Below the pieces are notes generated by a model. It had not been told where the DNA came from and made no database searches. It worked only from the letters and a program-made list of their open reading frames with translations. Below are positions 25,901 through 36,811 of a stretch of DNA of 64,000 bases, in pieces (positions within the stretch are counted from its first letter, which is position 1; each line of letters starts with the position of its first letter). This DNA comes from Chondrilla cf. caribensis (taxonomy: Eukaryota; Porifera; Demospongiae; Chondrillida; Chondrillidae): contig OZ026564.1 of assembly GCA_964020155.1 (NCBI GenBank), positions 4,860,878-4,924,877 of the forward strand, read 5' to 3'. The position numbers and the translations under genes were made by a program.

Positions 25901-27254
25901 CATCATCACTTCTGAGATTCTTGAAGGTGAAATCCAACATTAGTTCTGTGGTTCTTGGGGACTACAATGGAGGTTATCTCAACAGGTATGCTCCCTACAA
26001 ACTATCCTGTATTCACTTGTTAGTGCATATGAGAACGAGTCAATGTTGGTGTGGTGTGATGTCCTTCCTTCAGGTTTTATGGGAGTCGATTTGATGACAT
26101 CAACAATTTGCTGTACTTGGATGAGAGCCTTTCCTATGAGAAATCATTGGATGTTGTTGCTGTGAGTGACTGTGTGTGACCATCAGTTCGTGTTGCCTGC
26201 TTCACTGGATCCATCCCTCCGATGTCAGGGGAGACTAGCCAATATCTCCACCATGGTGGCAAATACTTTACTGAATTTATCAGACGCTTCTTGTTCAAAT
26301 GACTCTTGTGATCCATTGGCTGATCAAGAACTGGTTTGTTTACTTGTTGTTGTTTACCTCCTTGTTTGCTTATTATAACTGCTGTCATTCATACCCTAGG
26401 TTAAGGACTTAATTGAATGTTTCTTGCGCAATTTCTCATGCAAAAGGTTCCAAGAAGCCATTCCTGATGGCATTTCCTTGCGTGAGCCTTAAGATCAAAT
26501 GTCAACTGCTGTACCACCTCTGTCTTGCTAGCACCTCTGTCCCCTCCTGCAGCAAACTCCACAGTGTACGGATATGTTGGAACTTACAGCCACCGTAATT
26601 CAGCCCCTCAGAACTACCTTCCAGAAGCAGTGAGGAATCTCTTGAGTTATTACATGGGAAATTGGTTCACCAATGTCAACAAGACTGCCTGTCTGTCCAT
26701 GAGTTTGGTGTGTTGTGTGCACTGGATTGTGAGTGTGAATTGGATGTACCACTAATTACAACCTGTACAGGATGGATATTCTTATCGGATATTTTCCCGT
26801 GGACCCAACTACAATTCTTCCTTAGAACTGGGAACGTGTGTGCTCAGTAACACTTATTTTCATGAAGCAGTGTCTCCTGTTTTCAAGGACGATTGGTACC
26901 AATCCAACCTGGTGGGGGAGTACTCCTCTTGGACAGAGAGTGTGTGAGTTGAGGAGTAGGTGTGGCTGAGGGTGTGTATGCACTGTACCATACCTTGTTC
27001 CTCCACAGGTGGGGGAAGTCAATTACCATTCGACTGTACATCACAGCCGGAATAGGGCATGATGTAAGATCAGCTGTGTGTGTACCGATCATTGTGTTTT
27101 ACTGCATAGTCTGGTCTTTTACTAGATTGGAGTGTTCTTCTGTGGAATAGTCATGTCTGGGTTTTTTGTTCTGCTGTCGATCCAATTGCATCGTAAGGGG
27201 AGAAAGCTGTTCCCTCAGCACCAGCAGGTCGCTACAACAATGGATGTGGAATGA
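22901..27254 (+). CDS. NCSTN: Nicastrin, gamma-secretase substrate-receptor subunit
   Basis: Type I membrane glycoprotein of the gamma-secretase complex, which cuts Notch and other stubs. Nineteen exons close in frame to about 709 residues, the length of human nicastrin: 22901-22946, 23028-23165, 23356-23494, 23740-23819, 23881-23984, 24052-24126, 24776-24887, 25089-25219, 25276-25386, 25448-25498, 25591-25755, 25816-25985, 26074-26161, 26229-26333, 26400-26481, 26532-26707, 26771-26943, 27009-27063, 27126-27254. Landmarks: signal peptide [51 protein letters not shown] (the conserved DYIGS), many N-glycosylation sites, [10 protein letters not shown], and a final helix [20 protein letters not shown]. 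Three introns are repeat-filled. Exon 3 depends on an intron 23166-23355 chosen by homology. Confidence 0.93.
23543..23690. repeat. Intronic minisatellite, 15-bp unit (NCSTN)
   Basis: About ten copies of GTCCTAGGCTGTACT with a CCTAGACTG variant, in the intron 23495-23739. Confidence 0.96.
24145..24762. repeat. Intronic minisatellite, 33-bp unit (NCSTN)
   Basis: About 18 copies of a 33-bp unit made of GGTCCCCCATCCACTGTAG and ACAGTGTCTCACCA, filling the 649-bp intron 24127-24775. Each unit carries an acceptor-like CCACTGTAG, and many carry a donor-like CCAGGT 15 bp further on. The true acceptor is CCCACTGTAG at 24775. Confidence 0.97.
24925..25074. repeat. Intronic minisatellite, 15-bp unit (NCSTN)
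   Basis: About nine copies of GTGCCTGGTGTGAGT with CCTGTTG and GTGTGAA variants, in the intron 24888-25088. Confidence 0.95.
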
Positions 27255-27466
27255 CCAGGGTCATGCCAGTCACCCGGACTATAGTTCAATAAGCAGAATG
27301 TGTAAATATTGTTGTTGTTATTATCTGTGCATGTGCATGGCTCTTCAAGCATGTTGAACGCGTGACACAGCAGCACATAAATTATTACATATTTTGTATT
27401 CACATGTTTAAATTACTGCTAATTAAGTTATGAATTCAAGCGTCCAATGTTAAGCACTGATGTCCA

Positions 27467-29522
27467 TCACCCAGTCTGACCACAACGCTGGGTGAACTCT
27501 TCAAATAGTCGTAGGTCCTCACTTGTGACAGTCATGTGATTGTGCTGCAAGGACTTCAAGCAGTCTTCCAAGGTGATCTGTCGTGTGCACACCTAATAAG
27601 ATCTCCAAGATTAATACCTGGTTAAACGTGATGTCCAGACTGGACATACCTGGTTGGGAGGAATATCAGAAAACTTCATTCTCCTCCCGTTAGGATCGGT
27701 GGGGGAACAAACTTGATAGCAGTGGCCACCTTTGAAGGGACAGAGCAGTCACAAGCGAACAACCACAACATGCATTCCACACTGACCAGTGGAGAGCTTC
27801 CAGTGAGTGGAGCTCTCCAATTCTCTGACAGGCATCATAGATGCATCAGAACAGAAGATGGAAATATCACTTCCTGAGTAGCCTTCCATTTTATTAGCCA
27901 GAAGATTAAACTCCATCTCAGTCAAGGAGGTTGGAATGTTAGAGAAGAACATCTTCAGCAGAGTCAGTCGAACATCTCTGAAACACCAAAGGACACATGA
28001 AGCAAGTGCACAGACACTCCCACGTCCGTTACCTGGTGGGGAGGGGCACGTAAATCCTCTTTTGAAAGCGTCTTATAAAGGCACTATCCAACTCCCAAGG
28101 GCAATTGGTGGCACAAAGCAGGAACATTTGACTGTCTTCCTGACAAGTATCTGCCCCCTCCATCTGCCTCAGGAGCTCTGTCTTTATTCTTCTTGTGTGC
28201 TCCTCTTCTCGCACAGATCTCTGACGGCAAACACAATCCACTTCATCGATGAAAATAATCTGGAGTAAAGTTTAACATAATGAATGACTAATGAAAGTGC
28301 TTAGTTGATGTCGTACAGAAGTTCCACTGCTCCTCTTTGCATGCTGGAAGAGCTCTTTGATGATCCTACAACAAAGGTGTACTGTCAGTACATAACCAGG
28401 TGTGCACCACAGGCTAGTTGGTTACTTTTCACTCTCCCCCACCCAACTGGAGAGGAGGTCGGAGCTGGAGACACAGTAAAAGTTTGATCCGATCTCTCCA
28501 CTCAGTGCCTGCCCAAGTCGTGTTTTACCTGGACAGTGGAGAAAGGCACTAAAGGACCTGACATCATGGGGTATGTACGATGGCATGAACCTTGGCATAC
28601 CTGTTCCAGGAGGCCCATAGAGGAGTATCCTCCTCCATGGTCTCCGCGGTCCTGTGAACAGATGGGAGTATTGAAGGGGCAGGACGATGGCCTCTCGGAG
28701 GAGCTGCTTCGCATCCCCCAAACCAGCTACATCCTTGAAGGTCAGTGTGCTCCTCTGCATAATCGTGTCAACTATGGCTGCCTGGCGACTGAGAGGTGAG
28801 TGGGAGGGAGAGATTAAACCAGACAATATCCAAAGACGGAAAACTGCTGTTACCTTTTGGCATTCGTATCACGGCTAGGACTGCCACCGTCGAGGTCTGC
28901 TACACAAGAAGATGCGGATGATTAGTGAGTGATCCCTTCTACTGGGATTAACCGGGGCATACCTGTGGAGTGCTGACTAGAATCGATCAAGTCCTCCAAA
29001 AGACAGACTTGGTGTTGTAGCATTCTCGCCATCTGCTCCAAAGCACGCTATGCATGCAGAATAAATTCGAGCACAGAAGTATCGCGTCATAGCGAACACC
29101 ATCGGATCTGCACAGTATGAGCATAGACGTAGTTTAGAGTGTCTATGGTATGAGGAACGTACGGCTCGAATCCGGTTGCTCTCGGCCCGACGGAGCCCTC
29201 GAACGCATTGCAGAGCCTGACTACAGTCATTCAACATGGTACTTTTATTCACTTCTTGTGAACAGTCAGAAATAGTGGCTGCATGCTCCAACCAAGCTGC
29301 GGCCTCTACACAACGAAAATAAAGCAGCCTAATTGTGTTCAAGGGCCATCTAAATGAGAGGGCTTGCCTTCGTAACCACTTAACAAGTAGTAGTTTTTCC
29401 GTGATAAGTCCGCCTGGGAAGTCATCAGGTAGCTCCACCAGTACACTGCTAACTTTTTTGGACCAGAATATTATGCTCGAATAATATCCCGCGGCAGCTG
29501 TCACCAGCACTCTACCCGCCAT
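27467..29522 (-). CDS. VPS4B: VPS4-type AAA ATPase (ESCRT-III disassembly)
   Basis: Hexameric ATPase that removes ESCRT-III from endosomal, midbody and viral-budding membranes. Exons 29163-29522, 28963-29047, 28854-28899, 28601-28788, 28426-28528, 28317-28365, 28033-28259, 27787-27977, 27650-27729, 27467-27592 give about 484 residues. Walker A is YGPPGTGKT (split by an intron), then SSWVGESEK, Walker B SIIFIDEVD, ATNCPWELDSAFIRRFQKRI and the VPS4 beta-domain mark CSPTDPNG. The N-terminus is a diverged MIT domain: ESNRIRARALEQMARML aligns with helix 3 of VPS4 MIT. The first exon may hide an unresolved intron, because its first ~70 residues fit no family. One gene stands for VPS4A/B. The start lies only 66 bp from that of ACO1. 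Confidence 0.88.
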
Positions 29523-29588
29523 TTTCTGGAATTTCCCGTTCCATCGCGTGACTAAAGTGGTCTGTCGAGTGATCTTCTCGAGCTGAAG

Positions 29589-31780
29589 ATGGCGGAAGTA
29601 CCGAAGGGTAGGTCGAGATGTAGTAGCTAATCCTAGATCCGTCCTATTACCACTTATTTCACTTTATGTTTTCTTTCTGGACTTCTAGCTAACCCGTATG
29701 CCGAATACTTCTCTGAGATAGATGTTTCTGGACAGAATTTAAAGTTCTACGATGTCCACAAAATAGATCCGTCTTCATACGGTGAAACCCCGTCTTCCCC
29801 AGTCTCCTAGTCATTTGAAACTTATGCGTTGTTTCGTCTTATCTTTAGATCGTCTTCCTTTCTCAGTGAGAGTACTGTTGGAATCTGCCGTTAGGAATTG
29901 CGACGATTTTGTAGTAACCAAAAAAGACGTTGAGAATATTTTGAAATGGGAAGTGAACAGAGGAAGGAGTGTTGAGATACCGTTCAAGCCTTCTCGAGTG
30001 ATTATGCAAGACTTCACGTGAGTCTGTGTGGATATTATGGAAGTGCACATACCCACCTGACAACGCCTTACCATTTTGTTCAGAGGAGTACCAGCTGTGG
30101 TAGACTTTGCGGCAATGAGAGATGCAGTGAAGGATCTCAATGGTGACCCCTCCAAGATTAACCCAGTCTGTCCTGCGGACCTGGTCATAGATCACTCGGT
30201 ACAAGTGGACTTTGCTAGAACGTAAGCAGTTTAGCATGTGTGTGTGTGGATTAGTGGACGTTTAGAAATTCTCTTAATTTGGTTTTCACCATCTTGTAGT
30301 GGATGGGTGTGGGTGGGGGAGGAGTAACCTTTCTGTTGTCGCTTATTCTAGGAACATCCCTTCTTGCCCGTCATGTCCTCGGCAAACAGTTAGCGCTAGC
30401 ACTCCTCCAACTAAGTTGGGACCTTTGAGGGCAACTCCTTCCTCATCCACTACCAAATCCACCTACGTACCCCCTCATATAAGGAGAGGGTGGCCTTCTG
30501 ACTGCTGGTATGTATCAATGTATGACTGGCAACCTGGTGTCTGGTGTATGTAGTGGATGTGCTTAACTTCCAATCCAATTCAGCCGGCCTCTAATAAGGG
30601 ATCTAGTCGTCCCTAACATAGACCTTGTTCAGAAAGTGTTGTGATAAAATTCTATGGAGCAAACACCTGTTAATTCCTTGTGCTTACATGGCTTGTTGTT
30701 GGATCATTTGTTTCTATTTAATCAGTTTTATCACGTGGGTACTGTTTTATTAGGGGAATAGTGATGTCCTTGGTAATGTCAAGGGAGAGGAAAGCAAATT
30801 GGTCTTGTGCTTCTCTTCCAGTCCAGATGCTCTAGAGAAGAACCAGGAGCTTGAGTTTGAGAGGAATAAAGAACGTTTTGCATTTTTGAAGTGGGGATCC
30901 AAGGCCTTGAAGAACATGCTAATAGTTCCTCCAGGATCAGGCATCGTGCACCAGGTGGGGTTCTGGGTGGGGTTTTGGGTGGAGCTTTGGGTGGGGCTCT
31001 GAGCAGAGGCTCTATGAGAGGGCTCTAAGTACTTACAGATTCTGTATACTATGATACCTAATACACCTGGTACCGGTGCGTTGCAGCTGTATTGTTGTGT
31101 TTTGTTGACAGTGGTTGACTTTACACCATAGAGAATCTACATATGTGTGTGTGTACCCTGTGTTCTCTGCAGGTGAACTTGGAGTTTCTTGCTCGAGTTG
31201 TCTTCAATAACGACGGTGTTCTCTATCCAGACTCTGTTGTGGGTACGGACTCACACACCACTATGATCAACGGACTGGGGGTGCTGGGGTGGGGAGTGGG
31301 TGGAATAGAAGCCGAAGCAGTCATGCTTGGTCAGCCCATCAGTATGGTCCTTCCAGAGGTGGTTGGTTACAGGTTGACTGGAGAGATCAACCAGTACACC
31401 ACATCCACTGATGTCGTTCTCACTATCACCAAGGTAACCAAATACATGTAACCTAGTGCTGTGTGCACGCCTACCTCACTCCATAGCCCCTTTGTGTGTA
31501 GAACCTCAGAAGCATTGGAGTGGTGGGGAAATTTGTGGAGTTTTTTGGCCCAGGAGTGGTCCAGTTGTCTATTGCTGACCGAGCCACTATTGCAAACATG
31601 TGTCCGGAGTATGGGGCTACAGTGGGGTATTTCCCTGTTGATGATACTAGTATTGGATACCTCCGTCAAACTAACAGAGACCCCAAGAGGTTGAAGTACA
31701 TCGAGGCCTATCTCAAGGCCAGCAGAATGTACAGGAACTACAGTGATCCCAACCAAGACCCAGTATTCTCACAGGTACAG

Positions 31781-31814
<34 letters not shown>

Positions 31815-31972
31815 GTTTCATTTCATTTTTCTGTGTCTTGCCTTGTCCCATCTCTAGGTGGTTGAGCTCAATCTAGGAGACATTGTTCCCTCCATTTCTG
31901 GCCCCAAGAGGCCTCATGACAGGGTGGCTGTTGAATCTATGAAGGAAGACTTCCAGAAGTGCTTGGACAATA

Positions 31973-32018
<46 letters not shown>

Positions 32019-34166
32019 CTGTGCATGTCTGCAAGGATGTGTGTGGCTTGTTAATCATGTTGTTACTATGACATTAGGTTGGCTTCAAAGGATTTCAGAT
32101 AGACCCCACCCACCAAAAGGATGTTGTCCCATTCACCTTTGATGGTAGGGAATTCCCCCTAACTCATGGTTCAGTGGTGATTTCTGCTATCACCAGCTGC
32201 ACAAACACCAGTAACCCCTCTGTCATGCTGGGAGCTGGTTTGTTGGCCCAAAGAGCAGTTGACAAGGGGTTGCATGTGGCTCCCTACGTCAAGACCAGCT
32301 TGTCACCTGGCTCAGGAGTCGTCACTTACTACTTGAGAGAAAGTGGAGTCATTCCTTATTTGGAAACATTGGGGTAGGTTGTGTCTTCTCCGAACATTAT
32401 ATGACCCCGCCCACTTATCACACCTTAACCCCACCCACAGCTTTGATGTTGTTGGCTATGGGTGCATGACTTGCATCGGTAACAGTGGTCCCCTCCCAGA
32501 CACTGTGGTGCAAGCTGTTGATAAGGTGAGTGGATTGAACCTCCCTCTTCTTGCCTCTGCTAATGTTGAACCTCCCTCTTCTTGCCTCCGCTAATGTTGG
32601 ACCTCCCTCTCTTTCCCTCCGCTAATGTTGGACCTCCCTCTCTTTCCCTCTGCTGATGTTGGACCTCCGTCTTTTTCCCTCTGCTGATGTTGGACCTCCC
32701 TCTCTCAGGGTGACCTAGTGGTGTGCGGTGTCCTGTCAGGGAACAGGAACTTTGAGGGGCGTATCAATCCCCACACCCGAGCCAACTACCTGGCCTCTCC
32801 TCTGCTGTGCATTGCCTATGCCATTGCTGGGACCGTGTCTATTGATTTTGAGAAAGAGCCTCTAGGTCTGGACACGCCCACTTGCACACACCCACAGTAA
32901 TACACAAATCATTCATTTGCTCACACTGTTATGTACAGGTGTGGATAAAGATGGTTCTCCTGTGTTCCTCCGAGACATTTGGCCCAAAAGGTCTGAGATT
33001 CAGGAAGTTGAAAGGCAGTTTGTGCTGCCTGCTATGTTTCAGGAGGTTTACGAGAAAATTACTGTAAGTCTATGGTACTGTGACCCTAGTACACAAAGTA
33101 CATGGCATTTGATGCACAGGAGGGGAATCCCTGCTGGGCCAGCTTGAATGCTCCTGAGTCTCTGCAGTACGCCTGGGACTTGTCTTCAACGTACATCAAG
33201 AAACCTCCCTTCTTTGATGGGATGGTGAGTGGACAGCTCTATGGTGTGTCTACCTTAATTCAACTGACCAAGTTCTTCATCTCAGACAAAAGACTTGCCT
33301 CCTCTGACGGATGTTGTTAATGCAGCTGTTCTCCTTTTCCTGGGGGATTCTGTGACAACGGACCACATTTCTCCAGCTGGTAGTATTGCTAGGAACAGCC
33401 CAGCTGCTCAATATCTCGGGTCAAAGGGGCTCACGCCTAGGGAGTTCAACTCTTATGGAAGTCGCCGTGGAAACGATGATGTGATGGGTAGAGGTACTTT
33501 TGCCAACATTCGTTTAGTGAACAAATTTGTTGACAAAGCTGGTCCACGCACAAAACACTTCCCTTCCGGGGAAGAAATGAGTGTATTTGATTGTGCTAGT
33601 CGCTACAAGGCCGAGGGTCGACCGGCCATTATCCTAGCAGGAAAGGAATATGGATCGGGATCTTCTCGTGACTGGGCAGCAAAGGGCCCTTGGATGCTGG
33701 TGTGTGTGCGTGGGTGTGTGTGTATGTGTGTGTGATGTGTGTTGTTGTGTAGTGTGTGTGTGTGTGTGTGTGTGTGTTTCCTACATAATATGTCTACATA
33801 TTTGTAGGGTGTCAAAGCAGTGTTGGCTGAAAGCTATGAACGTATTCATAGGTCAAACTTGGTTGGAATGGGAATAATTCCATTGCAGTTTTGTGAGGGG
33901 CAGACTGCAGCATCACTTGGTCTTAGTGGGAAGGAGAGTTTCACCATACAGGTCCCAAAGGATCTCCATCCGGGGCACATCTTGACCATTGTGGTAAGGA
34001 CACATTTCAGGATTGCTGTGTTTTCAAGTGAGCAATGACTTATTCTGTATTGTAGGTGGACAACGGCAGATCCTTCAATGCTCTAGCAAGATTTGACACT
34101 GATGTGGAAGTTGTGTATTTCAGAAATGGAGGAATTCTGAATTATATGATTAGAAAGATGCTGTGA
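29589..34166 (+). CDS. ACO1: Cytosolic aconitase / iron regulatory protein 1
   Basis: 4Fe-4S enzyme that interconverts citrate and isocitrate in the cytosol; without its cluster the vertebrate protein binds IREs. Exons 29589-29607, 29689-29781, 29849-30017, 30084-30221, 30822-30954, 31173-31433, 31502-31774, 31858-31974, 32078-32373, 32441-32525, 32709-32865, 32939-33063, 33120-33224, 33286-33699, 33808-33993, 34056-34166 give about 893 residues (human 889). Cluster cysteines are in SCTNTSNPS and [10 protein letters not shown]; active-site arginines in SGNRNFEGR and [12 protein letters not shown]. All mark a catalytically competent protein. Whether it binds RNA cannot be read from sequence. 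An extra in-frame exon may lie at 30352-30507. Confidence 0.95.
30352..30507 (+). other. Candidate 52-codon cassette exon within ACO1
   Basis: Between ACO1 exons 30084-30221 and 30822-30954 a 156-bp open stretch has a TTATTCTAG acceptor and a GGTATGT donor. It enters and leaves in the phase needed by the flanking exons, so inclusion would keep the ACO1 frame. It encodes [10 protein letters not shown], a Ser/Thr/Pro stretch and [13 protein letters not shown]. Vertebrate ACO1 has no insert at this point. Expression is unproven. Confidence 0.5.
31780..31815. repeat. (GTT)n microsatellite, ACO1 intron
   Basis: Ten to eleven GTT units just after the donor at 31775. Confidence 0.97.
31975..32016. 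repeat. (GT)n microsatellite, ACO1 intron
   Basis: About 20 GT units starting at the donor itself. Confidence 0.97.
32545..32705. repeat. Intronic minisatellite, ~31-bp unit (ACO1)
   Basis: Five copies of a ~31-bp unit with GACCTCCCTCTCTTTCCCTC and TGCTAATGTTG, running into the true acceptor TCCCTCTCTCAG at 32708. Confidence 0.93.
33700..33778. repeat. (GT)n-rich tract, ACO1 intron
   Basis: Imperfect GT repeat between donor at 33700 and exon at 33808. Confidence 0.9.
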
Positions 34167-34479
34167 CAGATAGTTTATCAATAATATTATAGTTCATTAA
34201 TCATTAAACAATAATTTGTTTCATTATGACTTTACTATTTATATTATCATCACATTGGGGCCACAACCACACTGTAAACTGGAATACATACTGTGTAATC
34301 TTATGTAATTCCAATGTACGTACTTAGTTGTTATCAACTATGGGATGTATTAGTGGAACCCAAGAAGACGAGCTGGTCAAGAGTAGCATTATTAGTTCAA
34401 GTGAAAAGTAAACAGGATTATGTACAAAAAGCATGATAATAATATTATATACAATAAATTTCCATTGGATTAATATAAA
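34167..34479. other. Tail-to-tail gap ACO1 / membrane-protein gene
   Basis: AT-rich 313 bp holding both 3' ends, with ATTAAA at 34203 as a possible ACO1 poly(A) signal. No other gene seen. Confidence 0.6.
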
Positions 34480-36630
34480 TTAAATAGTTCTGTTTAAAAT
34501 AGAGTCGCTGTCCTCATCTACTTCGTGTATTATTGACATGCGATGAGTTGACAGCTTGTAACGTGGGTACTGAGGTAGGTCTAAAGAGGGGAAGTCCCAT
34601 GATGGCAAATAGATGGGTCCCGAGTGAGTGTGCTGAGGAAAACCCTTGTTTGCGGTTAACAGATTGGTACTAGCATCCAGTCCACTGACCTTAATAGGTG
34701 ACACAAACACGTCATCGTCTTCACTGGAGTCTGAGGAGATCGCCTCCTGTTCTATGCTATGTCCATGGTGATCAAGTTGTGTAATTAGTGTTTCCGTGAC
34801 AACATCAGAGTACCAATCAGATTTAGAATTGCTGTCATGTGACAATTCTTCAAATACCTCTCCTCCTGTGTACACACGAACCAAATTGCCACCAGAGTTG
34901 TCCATTTGAGGGAGAGCAGGTTCGGAATTTGAAACTAAATCTGTTTCAGAATTGGCTAAATCAAGAAGAGGAAGACTAGCACTTAGCATGCGGTCATCTT
35001 GGTCCATGAGCTCTGGCCAGCGCCTAGCAACCACGTCAGTACTTTGTCTCCTTGATCTACCCCTCTCAAGTGGGCCCCCTCCTTCAGCTCCCTCAGCTAC
35101 CTTACGAAGAAATATATCTTTGATGATCTGAACTTTGCTGACAGGATGAACATCATTTGATGGAATTTGATCTGAGCCGAACAAGCTGGAATAGTTTGGA
35201 AGGTCTTCGTCTTCCTCAGGACCTTGGTAATCCTTTGTTTTGTAAGAATAATTGTTTGTCAGACCAAAAACAGGAGTAATGTTTTGGACTTTTCTGCTCT
35301 CTTCTTCAATAATAGTAAAACTAACAGTAATTTTAATTTGCTCATTTGAAGGCCCAGTTGTCACCTTCTCCAATAGCTTTAAATCCGATTCGGCTATGCC
35401 TTCTTCCATCTTGCTATTGTCTTCTGTCGGTATATTCTCCTGTACATCAACCAGTGTTTCATCCTCAGATGACGAAATTACAAGGGATTCGTGCTCTAAC
35501 TCACTGTCTACGACAGAACCAGAAGAACCTTGTGGAACACTGTCACAGTCCACTTCACAGCTAGTAGATATCTTTGGAGAATCAGTGGGTCTCTCATTGT
35601 CACAATGTATCTCCTCTGTGTGTTGCTGTAAGAGAACATCATCCATACTTCTGTGATGTGCGGTTCGCTGAAGGTTGTCGTCAACACAGTCCATATCCAC
35701 AGGGTTAACTGTGTAGTGGAGATCCCATTCTCTGCTGTTGCTACTCAGAGGGGCTGTATCGGTTTCATTGACAGAGATAACCTCTTGTCTTACTCTGCTA
35801 GAGTACACTTCATGAACTGATTGAGCTCTAAACTTCGCAAGGTTTCCATTTGCTTCAGGCACATGTAGCATGTTCATACTTTTAGGTCGAACCAGAAGCC
35901 AATTTGGAGTGTTTAGGTGACATTTCTGTGAGCCTTCAACTACAGATGCCATTGATTGTGTCTTTGGACTGCTTATGGGGAGAGCTCCCATTTCCACTTC
36001 AAGTGTCTGGAAATGACTGGGTTCCAGCGACGATTCATATTGCGTGGGTGTTCGAGAAGTGATCTCTGAAATGCTCACTTGTGAAACTGGCCACCTGTTT
36101 GTGTACGCATTCTCCAAAGAGCAAGATTCCTCATTCAACACAGCTCTGGACTCTGACTTGGATACTGATGGGCTATAGGCAAATTATCTTGATTATCTAA
36201 TTGATTCCCACCAATTAAGGCATTTCACTTACATCAGTCTACTGCTTGGTAGGCGGAGCGTGGGTGGTCGTCTTCCATCAGGAGCCACAGCAGTCCACCT
36301 TCCTGGAGACGACCTTCGACACGGATTACAGAACAGCCCGACCCTACACACAGTACATTTACAGATAATACACAGACGATGCATCGACCCAGCATCCGCT
36401 CCATGCACTCACAAAATAACAATCACCACAGCCACAGCAACCGTGATGATGACCCCTCCAGCGGTGGACGTCAGAACGATCCACTGCTCTTCGGACAGTT
36501 GACCTAACAAAAAGGAAAAATGACTCCAAGCTCTTGTCTAGCCTTTTCGAATGACATACACCGACAAAAATTCAATACCTGTAGCTTTCAAGATCAGATC
36601 AAAGATGGTAAAAATAAAGAGGGACTTCAT
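34480..36630 (-). CDS. Single-pass membrane protein with tiny ectodomain and long acidic tail
   Basis: Unrecognised. Four exons close in frame: 36579-36630, 36413-36503, 36233-36343, 34480-36172, about 648 residues. The N-terminus MKSLFIFTIFDLILKATG looks like a signal peptide. Only about ten residues (QLSEEQWIVL) follow before a membrane helix (GGVIITVAVAVVIVIL), then a juxtamembrane Cys/Arg patch (GLFCNPCRRSS) that could be palmitoylated. The last exon encodes about 560 residues of Ser/Asp/Glu-rich, probably disordered cytoplasmic tail with acidic clusters (DSSEDDDVF, SSSEDETLVD) typical of CK2 sites. No catalytic domain is visible. The start was chosen because it joins the helix in frame. 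It is divergent from SLC25A44. Confidence 0.7.
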
Positions 36631-36787
36631 CGGCTCTGTCTATGCTGGAGCACATCCAAGGCGTTGCTGGACCTCATGAATATTATTAGGCTCGCGTCTG
36701 AAGTCATGTGACATTCACCAGTGGAAAAATGGCCTCTCTTCCTGTTCACACCGTCGAATGATGAACGTTCTTGTTGAAAGGGACTAA

Positions 36788-36811
36788 ATGGTGCACGCGA
36801 GAGCGAAATGA
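36788..36811 (+). promoter_or_regulatory. Upstream ORF overlapping the SLC25A44 start
   Basis: ATG at 36788 opens a 7-codon frame (MVHARAK) whose TGA overlaps the SLC25A44 start codon as ATGA. If the transcript begins upstream, this layout would make SLC25A44 depend on leaky scanning or reinitiation. Confidence 0.6.
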
